The notes beneath the pieces are model-generated. The model searched no databases. It was not told the origin of the DNA and saw only the letters and a list, made by a program, of their open reading frames with translations. A DNA stretch of 64,000 nt from Quercus robur (taxonomy: Eukaryota > Streptophyta > Magnoliopsida > Fagales > Fagaceae): contig NC_065535.1 of NCBI RefSeq assembly GCF_932294415.1, positions 11,192,282 to 11,256,281 on the forward strand. Reading direction: 5' to 3'. Shown piece after piece: positions 1-12,495 of the stretch. The position numbers and the translations under genes were made by a program. Each line of letters starts with the position of its first letter. The stretch's first letter is position 1.

Positions 1-1469
1 CAATAAATTACAAATAATACAAACTTACACAATCTAATCTCAATAATCTTGAGTTCATATAGAAATATATATGTATAGTATACTTAAATTGAGACTTATT
101 CTTACAAAAATCTTGTTCACGAACATGTTATTATGTTTAAACTTGACACGTTTAATGGTCAAGCCAAAATTTAAGCTTAAGCTTAGCTTATTTGTTAAAT
201 TAAACGAATATAAGCAACATTTTTCCGGACTCATTTCCCAAACTAAAACCAAGTTATTCATAAACAGCTCAGTTCATTCAAAACCCTATATATGAGACCA
301 ATTTTTTCATATACATTATATTTTGATAGCATACATATGCGTTTCTTTTTTGTTTACAACAAGTGAGAGAGGGGGATTCAAATCCATGATCTTTAAAGAA
401 GACCGGACAATGCCACCAAATTGCAAGACTCTTGACACAAATACGAGGAACCTCGTCTTATGATAAAACAACACAAGCAGGCAACTCCAACAAATTAAGA
501 AACCTAGGCTTAGGAAGTATACCTGAGCAGCATACGTCCTCTGGAACGGGCTCTTCTCTGCATTGAGCTGAAAAGAAGAAATAGATACACACACTTTTAA
601 AAGAGTTGGCCAATTAGAGAAAACATCACAAAATTGACTCATTGCCATGATATTAATTTAAAAAAGAAGTACTACGCACACAATATTTTCACAACACTTT
701 CACAACAAATCTTATGGCCTGTTTGGATGGAGGGGGAAATGAGAGGGAGTGAAGGAGAGTAGAATAGAGTTGGCTAAAAATAAACTAATTTTGTACTAAA
801 TTTACTCTACTCTACTCCCCCTCCCTTCTCCTCAATCCAAACGGAGCATTAGGTGATAAGTTGTCACTGTTTCTAATTTGAACCTACCAATAAAATTACT
901 ATTTTGCCCACTTGTAACTTAGGATTTGTTGCCAAAATATTATAGACATAACCTTTCTATAATTTAAAATATCATAAAAGAAAAGTTCAAATCATGGATC
1001 AACCAAGAAAAAGTCCAGTCTGAGCAATGTACAATGAATTTCTCAAATCTCAAGCTTTCTCTTCCATGATATCATTTTAGCTTAGCACATAGACATAGAT
1101 ATATATCCAAAACCAAAAAAGCAGGAATGGTAAATGAAAGTAAATGCAATTCTTGCAATCATGATCTTCAGCAATAACAAACATCCAACGTATATCAAAT
1201 TCGAGGCATGGAATAGCGGATCACATTGGATTTATTAAAAAAAAAAAAAAAAAAAAATAGAAAGTAGAAATTGTAAAAATGTGAAGAAAAGGTTATTAGG
1301 TGCTAACATCTGTGAACTGAAAGAGGGCAAGGTCGCCGAGATAGGAGATGGTGCGGTGAGCAGATTCGACGGGAATGATGAGTTGCGCCAATTGCATCGG
1401 CTCCGACCGTAGCAGATCCATACTCGCACTTGCCCAACCTCCTCCTCCTCCTCCTCTTCTCTCTCCCAT
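1..1469 (-). CDS. VHA-a: V-type proton ATPase subunit a, 5' end (partial, runs off left edge)
   Basis: Subunit a is the large membrane protein of the V-ATPase Vo sector that lines the proton path and anchors the stator on trans-Golgi or vacuolar membranes. Only the N-terminus is visible. Exon 1 (1469-1308, 54 codons) starts at an ATG followed by a glycine-rich leader, then [23 protein letters not shown] and FQFTD. Exon 2 (567-523, 15 codons) encodes [15 protein letters not shown] and is bounded by cag and gtatac. The join D|LN falls where the family reads KDLN(A/S)[10 protein letters not shown], and both exons are phase 0. The donor of intron 1 is GTTAGC, which is weak but GT. The glycine-rich leader before MD resembles that of known plant homologues, so I chose the upstream ATG; an in-frame ATG at 1421 is the alternative. 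Usual length is about 800 aa, so most of the gene lies left of base 1. ALF and FTD differ from the common GLF and FKD, so a diverged or decayed copy is not excluded. Confidence 0.8.
715..852. repeat. MITE-like inverted repeat in VHA-a intron 1
   Basis: The left end reads GCCTGTTTGGATGGAGG and the right end CCTCAATCCAAACGGAGC, which are inverted relatives. Purine-rich GAGGGAGT/GAGAGTAGA and pyrimidine-rich TCTACTC/CTCCCCCTCCC arms fold on each other around an AT centre. It has the size and form of a non-autonomous DNA transposon and lies wholly inside the intron. Confidence 0.65.
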
Positions 1470-2377
1470 TTTCTAATCAACCAAATTCTTAAACTATAAT
1501 ATATACCATACAAAAAACGCATATATACGTAATGATATAGAGTACCTACCTACCATTCTCTTTTCCTTTTTTACAAAGGAGCGAGGGAGATCAGATCCTG
1601 AGATTGATTTAATTTATTGCTTTTATAAATGCGATTCGTTGAAGATGGCTGGGCCTAGCTAGGCCCATTTATAATATAACGTGTATATATATATGGTGCT
1701 TGACTGCTTGTTACTAATGTTTCTTTTTCTGTCTGTTCAGTCAGCCGTCGTTTTTCACGCGCCTGTGAGGTAGCTTTTACTTTTGAAGAAAGAAAGAAAT
1801 TCTTTCAACCAACATTAAAAAATAATAATAATAATTAAATTCTTTCAAACGACGCTGTTTTGCGTTATAAGCGGCCCACCGTCGTCTTTGGCATTAGGTC
1901 CATGGAAAATTGTGGACTGCAGTGAATATTTCGAAGGGCAATGGGCTTTTGCATTTGGACCCAGCGTACCAGTATGACACCTCTCTAAATTGTAAACCCC
2001 ATGTACTTCCGAGTTCCGACTCCAATATAATTCATGACCCAAAAATAAAATTATAACTCACAACCCATATCTGTTTGGATACCGTTTATTTTGCTGAAAC
2101 TAGAAATTTATTATTGAAAGTATTGTAGATAAAAGTAAAAGTTAGTTGAAATAGTACAGTGAGACCCATAAATAGTATCAAAAGTGCAGTAAGACTCATA
2201 AATAGTAGCAAAAATAAGTTGAATAATAAAATAATTTTAATTTTTCATTAGTATCCAAACACACACTTATTTTTATTTTGGTTAAATTCCATGAGACCTC
2301 CAAAGTATAGTAAAATTAAATTCATTATACTTGATTTTTAAGAATTGGCATTCCACCCCTTTAAACCCTTCTTATAA
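1470..2377. other. Upstream region of VHA-a, no gene
   Basis: This is the 5' flank of the minus-strand V-ATPase gene. It holds short AT microsatellites near 1686 and a MITE-like element (2068-2275). I see no coding exon. Promoter elements cannot be placed with confidence. Confidence 0.5.
2068..2275. repeat. MITE-like element
   Basis: The ends are inverted: CTGTTTGGATACCGTTTATT at the left and AGTATCCAAACACACACTTA at the right. Two internal copies of a phrase like AGTGAGACCCATAAATAGTA (near 2158 and 2189) give it the look of the common plant element with internal cagtgagac/cataaatagta words. Related internal words occur in the element at 32262-32452. No target duplication was fixed. Confidence 0.6.
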
Positions 2378-2382
2378 CATAT

Positions 2383-3050
2383 TGTGGGGTCATGGGCCCA
2401 AATCATACAATTGGGTTTTGGGCTTTGGCCGAGAGCGTGAGAAGTCTGAATCCGAGGAGGAATATCTCATCGGATAAGCTAAACGCAAATCGGGTATAGA
2501 TCCTAATGATCAAAGTGGCCTTCCAAGAAGCTCTAGTGATAGGGACGTGCACTATAAACGTACAAGAAAGATGAGAACCCAAAAATATATAAGAGAAAAC
2601 TACTACCACAACATTGAATGGTCTGTAACTAATTCTCTAACCGCATTCATGAAGAAGTGACTTCTGAACAATACTTTTTCAGCCTTATAACCATCCTCCA
2701 AAGACTTCTAGAGGAGGCTGATGGGACAAGTATCAGCCTAAGCCATCAACTATCCACGTGCAAGGTAAAGATAAAGGAAGAAATGTAGTATAAATGAGAA
2801 TAGAGACCTTAGAGGAAGGAGATCGGAAAACAGAGAAAGAGCACTGTAGCAATCACAATTGCACTTGTACTTTGTTTACTTGATTTATATGAGCACTTGC
2901 CTCCTCGAACAAGGAGTTCATCCATATTAGCCGTTGTCCAATTCACTAAAGTTTAGTTCTTTGACCCACTCTCTACAAAATTATTGTACTAGGCTCACTA
3001 GGCCAAAATCTCATACATTTTGAACTTGGACTGCAAATCGTGTCCCTATA
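2383..3050 (-). mobile_element. Solo LTR, family A copy 1
   Basis: The 668-bp element is flanked by a perfect 5-bp duplication, CATAT at 2378-2382 and at 3051-3055. Read on the minus strand it begins TATAGGGACACG, a one-base change from the TGTAGGGAC expected of an LTR start, and ends GGGCCCATGACCCCACA. It shares phrases such as gtagagagtgggtcaaagaac and cttgtcc(c/t)atcag with the elements at 50353 and 54664, so all three are one LTR family. No internal retroviral domains or second LTR are present, so it is a solo LTR. Confidence 0.8.
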
Positions 3051-3055
3051 CATAT

Positions 3056-4480
3056 AAACAATCTTTCTATAAAATTAATTTAAAAAAAAAAAGAATATAT
3101 AAATATCAACATTATATATATAGTAGTATTTTTTTTTCTTAGGAATATTTCCAATAAAAAATTATAAGAAAAAAATTTATTATTATCTTTTCAACTCTGA
3201 TTAAACTCAGAGAAGAAATCAATAGTCATGATAGCCAAACAATACACAACCCAAGTCCATGACTCAATTCAATACTGCTCTAAAGGCATATATGGTAGAT
3301 ACGAAAGTAGTCGTGTTTTTTAGTCCAATAAAAGAGGATTAACATAACATGCTTTTTATCTCACAAAAATTGTCAATGCAGTTTTGGGTTGTAATGTGGA
3401 CCTCCGGATGGGTAAGGACTAATTAAGGAGATTCATGTGTACTGTGTAGCTAATAACCAAGGGGTACGGATGTAGAGGAAGGATGGGTCAGTGTGAAAGA
3501 TGTAGCGGCAAAATGATTGGGGTTGTTCGGCTCTAGGGATGAGATTTGTTTGCATTTCTTTGGAACTATTTGGTTATAGTTTCTTCTTATATTTCATTTT
3601 ATATTAAAAAAATATAATATGATCAGAGTTAAAAAGGTTTTAAAAAAATCCTCTCTCTTTTTTTTTTTTTTTATGTTTTTTTGTTTTTTTTGGGTGAAAA
3701 GATAGACATATATAATATATGCATCAGCCGGAACGGACCGAGTCATTTTATATTAGGAATATTTCGTATTTATTGTAGACATCATTAGAAGGTGGGAAGA
3801 GTGTCAATTATTTTGATAATAGGGGACATAGTATTATTTCTTGAAAATCATATAAAACTAGTATAATTTCGTTGTACCGGGAGGTCTCAGTGTAAGTTAC
3901 CCTTTTTTCTTGGATTAAAGACAAAAATTAAGACAAGCACTACTTCAAAATAACATAATTCATTAAAAATTTTAGGCCAATCCTTATCAAATTTAGTAAA
4001 AAAAAAATAGTGAAGTCAAAGTCAAAGGGATTATTTATAAATAAAAAATAAAAAATAAAAACTCAATCTCTAATCACCACGTTTATTGATCCAAATGGAT
4101 TCATTCAATACTATATAGCATGATTAAATTCAATAATGTGCTTTGGTGAGCATATTTACATATTTGTTATATTTATTGGCAATTTGCATGTGGTTAGAGA
4201 TAGCAACAAGGCAAGGTAGGATCAAGGTAAATCAAGATGGGTGAAGGTAGGATTCCATCTTTAGTATGGTGGCTCCAACAATGATAAGATAAAGATGAGA
4301 GAGAAACGGACATCAATGTTTGAGAGTTCAAAGAGAAAGGGGGAGAATAACAAAAATGGAAGCTAAGCTTATCAAGAGAGAATGGAGGAATCAAGCTAAG
4401 GTTGTTATTGATTCATCGCTTGATAATCTAACAAAATGATTGCTTTATAGCTGATATACAAAAGCAAAGACTTAACATCC
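3056..4480. other. AT-rich intergenic DNA
   Basis: Homopolymer tracts (poly-T near 3660), short TA repeats and no open frame with recognisable similarity. I see no gene here. Confidence 0.5.
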
Positions 4481-4572
4481 TATCTAACATTTGTAGTTGT
4501 ATTCTGGTTATGTAATATATTTTAAACCTGGTTTAAAACACTAATATTACTATTTTTGTGTGTATTCTAATT

Positions 4573-6760
4573 AGGGACGTGCAAAATATCCACTTAACCC
4601 ACCAACCCGCCTGACCCGCTAGCCCCATACGGGTCATTAAGTTAGACGGTTTGGGTTGGGCAAGTTAGACCCTTAAAATTGCGGATTGGATTGGGTTATG
4701 GATTAATTGCCAACCCGCTACAACCTAACCTGCCCACTTAATTATACATACATAAAAAAAATATTAGTTCAGATTGTTAAGATTTTAAAGTTAATCAATT
4801 CACCTAATAAATTTTTACAACTAATCAATAATCAATTCCCTAAACAGAACTAGCCTTCAAAAAATTTCTTAAACAAAATCTAAAAATTCAACATTAAAAC
4901 CCTAAATACCTTTACCTACCACCCATCCCATTTACTTCAGTCGTATGTATAGTATACACTTTGTGGCTTTAGCGCTCTGTTTGTTTCAACATTAACGTTT
5001 TATAGAAAATGACTCATTTTTTAGAGAACATTTTTTGAAAAACAATCTCATTTTCAAGGTTATTACTCACCTAATGTAATCAATATAAATAAATAATAAA
5101 AAAACCAAGAATGAATTTGGTTTTCAAACTAAAATTTTAACAACGGATACAATCAAAATTAGCTGTCCAATTTTCATGATCTCAAATACTCATCTTGTTC
5201 ATGTATATGAACAGTATTTTTGATAAGTAACGTAAGAAATTTTATTAGAAAAAAAACCAACCAAGTACATTGGAAGTGTACTATAGTGGCACAAATCAAG
5301 AGCTATATATATATATATATATATATATTAACCATACTTCTCATAATTCAAAATAACCATTATACCCATAAGTTCCATTTTAAATAGTTCAAAATGCCAC
5401 ATAGGCCAAATAGATTGATAAATACCAAAAATTGTTATAGAACTGTTGACAGATCTGTGAGGAGAAAAAAAAAACCTTATTAAAAAACAATGTTACAGAG
5501 GGGAGAAGAAATTGGGAGAAAAAATAGAAGAGAGGCAGATAGAGAGAGAAATCTGTGGGAAGAGAAGAGGCCAGAGGGGGTGATAGTGAGGGTGTGAGAA
5601 GAGAGAAAAAACAAAGGGAAAAGAAGAAATGAGAGAGTTTATTGTGAGAAAGGATGAATGAGCGAAAAAAATTATTGTTTTCTGAGTCAGAAGAAGATAA
5701 TATTTATAAGAATTATGCGCTACATGAGAGAGAGATTGTTTTACAATTATTATTATTATTTTTTTTTTGGAAAACAATCTATAAAAAATAAGCTTTATTT
5801 TTATAAGAGTTTTCCATTGACCAAAGATAATTTTCCGTTGACCATTTTTTTTTTTTTTTCATGTTACCAAATACTTAAAAATATGAAAAACTATCTTTAT
5901 AGAAGATTTTCGAGCTAAACAAATAGAGCATAAGTCTCACTTTTTCTTCTCACCTTTCACTTTTGACTTTCACCTTCAGCCACCATCTTTCCCTTCCTCT
6001 TTCTTCTTTAACCTTTTTGTAGCCTATTTCTTATCATTTCAATTCTTCACCGACAATCACAAAGGTATGTAATTGCATTATTGTCTTCTACTGTTTAAAT
6101 ATATATTTTTTATTATTTCAGTTTATGTCATTTGATCCGTTTATATATTATAAAATGTGATATAATATTACAAGTAAAGCCATTCTGGCAATCAGGTTCA
6201 TTGTATATTCAAGTAGTTCATTGTATATTTAAGTTAAATATGTTATATATCACATAAGAATACAATTCATCTAATTCTTTGTCTTTGTCTAATTTTTTTT
6301 TTTTTTTTAATCCTTGATGTGACTTTGGAAATGTTAAAACTTTGAGTTTGTTGATTTAATTTTCCTAAGTTATAAGGCATAGCCTACTATTTTTAATTTC
6401 CTAAGTTGTAAGGCAGAGCCTACTTTTGCTAGAGATGATATATCTCTTTTTTATTGACCCTATGTTTATGTTAGAATTGAGACTAGTCAATGAAATTTAC
6501 CTTTAGTTTTTTTAATGCATTAGTTATATTTTGAGATTATTCAATAAAAATTTGTAGTTTGTGATAAATTTTTTTTTTCAAATGTTGTTAATGTCAACCC
6601 GCCCAACCCGCCGAGTTGAAACCACCAATATTTGTAACTAATTAGCCGAATTTAAACTTTGGTGGGTTGGTAGCAGATTGGAATTTTCCCAACCTGCTAG
6701 TGGTGTATTAGATAGAAATATTGGCATTTATCTGCCCAATCCGACCCGCGCACACCTCAG
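4573..6760. mobile_element. hAT-like non-autonomous transposon
   Basis: The left end is (T)AGGGACGTGCAAAATATCC and the reverse complement of the right end is CTGAGGTGTGCGCGGGTCGG; both resemble the CAGGGGTGTGC ends of hAT elements. The flanks are TTCTAATT (4565-4572) and TTCTAATA (6761-6768), an 8-bp duplication with one mismatch. CAACCCGC-type words lie just inside both ends. About 2.2 kb, with no transposase reading frame, and with another inverted-repeat element apparently nested inside. Confidence 0.65.
4973..5932. repeat. Inverted-repeat element nested in the hAT-like element
   Basis: The left end GCTCTGTTTGTTTCAACATT is matched by the reverse complement of the right end, GCTCTATTTGTTTAGCTCGA. 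Further in, TTTTATAGAAAATGACT and TCTATAAAGATAGTTTTTC also pair loosely. I could not find a convincing target duplication. The inside carries a (TA)n run near 5307 and a GA/CT-rich stretch (5500-5650) but no gene. Confidence 0.5.
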
Positions 6761-6980
6761 TTCTAATAAGTATTACTCTTTACTAAAAAAAAAATTGTAT
6801 GTTTATCCCACATTGGTTGTGTGTGTCTAGTGTCTGCTGTTTATAACCACAATCTACAATTACAAAGGTTAGACAATTTTGTAGTTGTACTCTGATTATG
6901 TAATGTATTATAAACTCAGTTTAAAACACTAATATTATTATTTTCGTATGTATTCTAATAAGTATTACTGTTTACTAAAA

Positions 6981-9658
6981 AAAAAATCCTATCTAACTAA
7001 TTGTTACTATATTTCTGGACATTAACAGGAATTTGTTTTAATTAACTAACTACACTAACATTACTAACCTTCTTAAGTACTTATAACATTTATCTCTAAA
7101 CTTAACAGTACATGTCTTAAACTACATAATGTTGCACTATACATGACTTGCAGTATTCCAAATGAAAAGAATTACTACATTACACAAAAAAGTGTATTAC
7201 ATGTCGCTCAACTTAAGAGACTTGTAATTTACAAATTGTTTTGTCTTCAAGCATGGGCATCTCTTCTCATTGTTCATCAGGAAGAGGGATATATAGAGTT
7301 AGGATTAAGTTAAAAGCTAAAGCTAATTAACTACACTAACAAATCTAACCAATCTATGTATGACACTTGCTCTTAACTCAACACTACACATATATGACAA
7401 AACTTAAACTACACGTGATTTTGCACACGACTGCAAGTTATTTTGTCTTCAAGCCTGGGCAACTCTTTTGGAGGAATTTATAGGGTTAGGATAAAGTTAT
7501 ACATTATGTAACTCTTTTTGATATTTTGAGAATTTTATTATTAGCTTACATATTCACTTTGTTCTTAGTATGCACACTAAATTTTGTGTTAATCAAATTT
7601 ATCTACTATTTGATCTATAAGTTCATGTTTGACATATAATTTTAAATATAAAAATACTTAAAATTTAAACTTTTAATGTTAAATTAGTTATTGATCTTCA
7701 ATTACAAGTAAGGATATTATGTTAAAGGCAATATAATCAAACAGTTGAGTTGTCAAAATACTGTTCAAATAAATTATGGAGTACAAATACTTTACACCAG
7801 GTATGTAAGGTGACTGAGTGAGTCAGGTAAAGTGAAGCATCTTTGCCATGGTTATTAATAAGTAGTATCCCTTTCAATGAGGCCCATATGCATATGCATG
7901 ACAAAAAAGCTGAGCCTAATAAGATTTGATCCTATCCATATCTACCATTTGAGTAAAATCTGGGGCAATAGATATATATAAGTTGACTATTAGCCGCAAT
8001 AAATAGGAGTTGGAACTTGAAAGACCAGACACTTTTTTTTTTTCTTTGAGAAGAGAAAGACCCTAGTACCTTTCTCTTTGAGACAAACCGCAGGCCGCAG
8101 CAATACATAATTGAGCTTATTGAAGGGAGCAGTCTTTTTAGGTGACATTTGGCGAAATTGGAAGCAATAAACCAGAAAGTGTATGATTGCAAATGCGAAG
8201 TTATGTAGGAACCAGAGTTGAGGGCCCATTTACATAAATGTCAATTATGGCCTTGGCGACCATGCTAAAACATTGTTGGTGGCTTAAAAGCTTTATAAGA
8301 AAGATCACAAAAATAAACAATCAAAATTCAAATATATGCAGGATAGAGCAGCAAAGCTACGTGAAAAAACTGATATTTTGGACCACAATATGTATATAGT
8401 CCAGCGACAAAGCCTAATAGAAGCGATAATAGTTTCGCATGCGTCTGGCCTCGACCTACCATGCTAATCAAATCACTACTCCACAGCCCTAGAGTACCTA
8501 CAGTAGTGAGAAACCCTAGCTAGTCACTCTTATTGGATATGGTTTTGGCTTTTTCCCTACTTTGAAGGTTGAGCCACCAACCATTCCTGTCCAACTCAAC
8601 TTGGTTGCCAAATTTTACAGATACAAAGATTTAAATGTCTTTCAATGTATAATGTTGAAACATTAATGGTTATTGAATTGACCTAAGGTAAGGTGTCTAG
8701 CTCTTTTAAGAGTGGTGAGGTTTGCTGGGTTTGGTCCTATAAGGTATGAAATGGCCTTGGATGCATGCCCATTTTGAAATCATATTCTGTCACAAAGATT
8801 ATATAGCCAAATATTTTCGATTACTGTTATTTAGAAAAGTAACTTTTTGAATCTTTTTTTTTTTTTCAAAAAGAAAAAAACTTTGGATCCTACTTATTCT
8901 AAGGTGATAGTTGGTACCCACCCTATACTAATAACTATAGCAACTGTGTAATAGCTCACACTTGATGTGAGACAAAGAGAGATGGCATACAGTTAGAGCC
9001 TAACTTTGTGGGGGCATATAAATTGTTCGTCATTCAAAGGATTAGGTGTCCATATTTTCTGAGTACATTTAATTTAGATTGATGATAGTCAAGTTCAGGC
9101 CGATTTCTGACAAAGACAGGACAAGGTATATCACACAATCTTGACCAGGACTCGTTTCTTGACCAAGATTTGTTCTAAGATACTTTAGGATTCACACATT
9201 TGAATTAAATACCCAAAAAATTTATAAAAAATAAAAAGTGTTTGTGATTCTGTTTATGTTTTCTTTTTCTCTCCGATGAATCCCTCTCTCCGGGACTACT
9301 GCGTGAGCAAAATCCAGACCACCTGAGTATTCCAGAAATATTAATAGAATATTACTTAGGATTTGTAAGTCTATGAAAGAAAAAAAAAAAAAAATTTCGC
9401 ACTCAAGAATGTAAATAGTAGTACTATATATACACAATTAATGTGTGAATTACGTGTAATCTCTCATAAAGCAGCCTGGAGAGAAGGACTGAATTGGCGT
9501 TTAAAAGTCCATAAATTTGACCAATTAATAGTCAGTGAGACTTAGAGATGTATTCAGAAAGATATATTTGGTACCTTGTCATTTCCATTTTTCCACAGTG
9601 ACATCACGTGAAATTGCGTGTGATATGTCTTATTAAATATAGAGATTAGAAGTTTCTC

Positions 9659-9724
<66 letters not shown>

Positions 9725-9999
9725 GAAATTACAATAGAAATCAGAATTAGCATATATAGTACCTTAAAGTAACTTATGGGAAAACGGGGTTATTAGTACT
9801 TGATTACTCATGAGGCTAGTAGCTATAGAATCATATATAGCACCCTCATACATTGACATTTTATTATACTTCGCATTATGATCATGATCATTTCATTATT
9901 AGCTTTTGAAACGAACAAATTAGAAAAGTCTGGTCACCATCGTTAAGTACCATCTTAATATGCTAAAATAGAGCTAACGCACTAGCTAGCCAAGTGACT
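6981..9999. other. Intergenic, no gene recognised
   Basis: Two diverged copies of a segment containing TTTTGTCTTCAAGC(A/C)TGGGCA(A/T)CTC lie near 7240 and 7440, each followed by a TAGAGTTAGGAT/TAGGGTTAGGAT phrase. A short open frame on the minus strand (7932-8229) matches no protein family I know. A TA/GA microsatellite lies at 9668-9720. No supported exon. Confidence 0.45.
9668..9720. repeat. Compound (TA)n(GA)n microsatellite
   Basis: Uninterrupted TA dinucleotides pass directly into AG dinucleotides up to 9720. Confidence 0.9.
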
Positions 10000-10001
10000 A
10001 T

Positions 10002-10225
10002 ACAACCAGTAGACAAATTATGGATTTACTTGCAGCTGACAAATACTAAACAAAATACTCATTTCAAATGTTGTCTGTTGCTTGATACAGTAAATTGACT
10101 TGCCAGTGAAAATCACAGGTAATCATACAATCAACCAGTAGAGGACGAATTTACTTATAGACAAAAAAAAAATCAATAAACTCATTTTAGATGCTGTGAA
10201 TACTGTGATAAAATGACTTGATTTC
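10002..10225. repeat. Diverged tandem duplication of about 130 bp
   Basis: CAACCAGTAGACAAATTATG at 10005 is echoed by CAACCAGTAGAGGACGAATT at 10133. Both are followed by TTTACTT, a CAATAAACTCATTTTAGATG-type phrase, and GTAAATTGACTTG / ATAAAATGACTTG. The units have diverged through small indels. Confidence 0.6.
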
Positions 10226-10674
10226 TATACTGGATGACCAGTTATTCAATGAGAAACACATATATTGAGTGATTTAAGAAGCTACAAGTGCAATGGCATA
10301 ATTAACAACCATGTAGCCTGAGTCTTATTTTGGTCATGAAGATACACCAACATTGAATTAAAGTAGTATACAAATGCTACTCACACTCTTGATTTTATGA
10401 GAAGATTTGAAACATAAACTTTTTTTGGGGGGTAAGTCAACTGAGTCATTATATATACCTATAGTGTAATTGTTTTGCTTTTTCTTCTGGTCCATTATTC
10501 ATCATATACATTGGATATGACGATCTTCTCCATTTAAAATAGACTCTCTTTATTCCAAGTGAAACAAAGAGGATCTTGTTCGTGTCTATAAGGATCTTAT
10601 CATGTCTAGAATTCAAAAATGATACATTATTAATAAATGATAGAACTTCAATCAAAAGAAAGCCATATTATTCA

Positions 10675-10860
10675 CAATAAAAAAATTTGTTCCACTTTTG
10701 TGTTCCATTTTATGATCCACTATTAACAACTTATCTTCTCTTATAAAATAATCAAAGTTTAAAATGAAAAATAATTATACACATGAAAAGTTGTGATTAA
10801 TAGAGTATAAAATGGAACACAAAAAATGAGACAAGATTTATATTTATATTATTCATTGAA
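10675..10860. repeat. MITE-like element with about 50-bp inverted ends
   Basis: The left arm contains TTTTGTGTTCCATTTTATGA and CTATTAACAACTT. The right arm contains their complements, AAGTTGTGATTAATAG and TATAAAATGGAACACAAAAA. The arms flank a short AT-rich centre of about 50 bp. No coding capacity. Confidence 0.7.
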
Positions 10861-12495
10861 TTTAACAATACAAAAGCAACCAAAATAATAGGTCAATGCT
10901 TTGATGCTGGATTTCATAGCAATGCATTGTTCAACCATAAGATATATATATATATATATATATATGAATGAGATGGAAAAGTTTAATCACCATTTTGTAA
11001 CAGTTATAATGATTTCCTTCGTAACATTTGTTCATCAATAAAATCATGATTTTGTAATTTTATGAAAATTATGTGACTTCCTTTCTTCAGCATGATTTTG
11101 TTGTTATACCTGCAAAGGTTCTTGACCATTTTTCAGTATAACATAAATAAATGATCAATTTATGCAGTTGTGTCATGAGTGAATTTCTTAGGCTGTTCAA
11201 CAACTGTTATATCCTTCAGTGTCCATTAAGCTTAATCATGGGATAATACAATAATGATCCATAATATGTAGATTAAGAATCATCATCTTCTACAATCCAT
11301 AAGTTCTGATTTAAGGTAATGTTGTGTCCTGAAGAACTAATTCATGAATTCAAAGAGTTATATTAACTCCTTCATAAAGCATAGAACAAGTGCTTTATAT
11401 ACATTAAAAATGAGGGCTGTCTCAATCAGTTTGAAGATGAGATTGCACATGTTATGAGCCAGATATTACAAAGCTAGAGAAAATTTTCCATTACCTTTAG
11501 GTTTCTTTCATATGTAACAAATTTAGAAATCTATGATCATAGCATCATCAATCCTATTATTTCAGCTGTACCTTGCCCTATATCACATGCACACACACTA
11601 GCAGCAGCTTTAAACACTATCAGCTAATAAGCACTCCTTTTCTCTCCACCATGCATGTACATTCAAGGGCCAATGGTTCCAAAATTATTTTGCAGATAAG
11701 TAGTTGGTATATAGAAGTGTGTAATTATAGTAATTATGCAGTATTTAAGTTTATATATCAACATGTTATGTAACATGTGTGTGTCTATGCAGTAAAAAGA
11801 AAAAAAAGAAAGGAAGGGTTCAAGGATTAACTTTTTGGACTGGAATGACAGCTTGCAAATAGCCAATGCATGAGTCAGGCTCTGCAAAACGGGGCAGCCC
11901 ATGCCCATCTTTTCTTTTGCTCCAGAAATCGTGTAAAGAAGTATAAAACTATAAAGAAGAAAGATTTGGGATTTTAAAATTTAAATTCTTTGCTTAGCCA
12001 AACACGGAAGCTAGCTAAATCGTCCGGCAAGCAAACGGATAAACTGGAAAAAGCGGCTTCGAGTGCAACACCAACTAGAAAGCGCATTGAACATCAACCC
12101 AGATAAGAAAAATACTACTAGTGTATAAAGAAATCAAAATGGAGTAACAAAACATTATTATAAAAATGCACACATCCACATGTTCCCAACCAAAAAAAAA
12201 AAAAACAAATGGTTTCTAATTAAAAATATATTAATTGGGTCATCGATAAGATCAACTAATAACCATGAAAATCTGAATTGAAATTCGAACAAGATTAAAC
12301 ATCCCCCATATCATCCTCGCTAGCTCATATCCTCCTCGTTCCATTCTAATTCCTATGCCTTCTCTTCTCTTCTCTACTACTTACTAGCGGTTGTTACAAA
12401 GTAACTACAACATTAAAACTTTTTAACGAGAACAATGTAGATATAGTGACAAATTTCAAGATTTTTGCTTGCTAAAAGTAGTTAAAACTATGCTT
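10861..12495. other. Intergenic and 3' flank of the SRS gene
   Basis: AT-rich, with a (TA)n tract near 10942 and the likely 3' UTR of the minus-strand SRS gene next to 12495. No exon supported. Confidence 0.5.

Larger units (their letters stand above)
4485..6980. repeat. Direct repeats flanking and following the hAT-like element
   Basis: A segment near 4492-4572 (GTAGTTGTATTCTGGTTATG onward) recurs at about 6882-6960. The phrase TTCTAATAAGTATTACT followed by TTTACTAAAAAAA occurs at 6761 and again at 6952. This indicates an older tandem duplication with a period of about 190 bp, one unit of which was then split by the hAT-like insertion. Confidence 0.6.

Noticed and set aside
360..380. GGGATTCAAATCC, resembling a tRNA T-arm
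   Set aside because: No acceptor stem or anticodon arm can be built around it. The phrase is common in plant repeats.
7932..8229. Overlapping minus-strand open frames of 79-86 codons
   Set aside because: No recognisable motif. The composition is that of AT-rich noncoding DNA with a poly-T run, and no splice context supports it.
9180..9440. Possible LTR or inverted-end element (ATTCACACATTT and TAATGTGTGAATT)
   Set aside because: The inverted match is only about 10 bases. There is no target duplication, and the ends do not follow TG/CA or a known transposon terminus.
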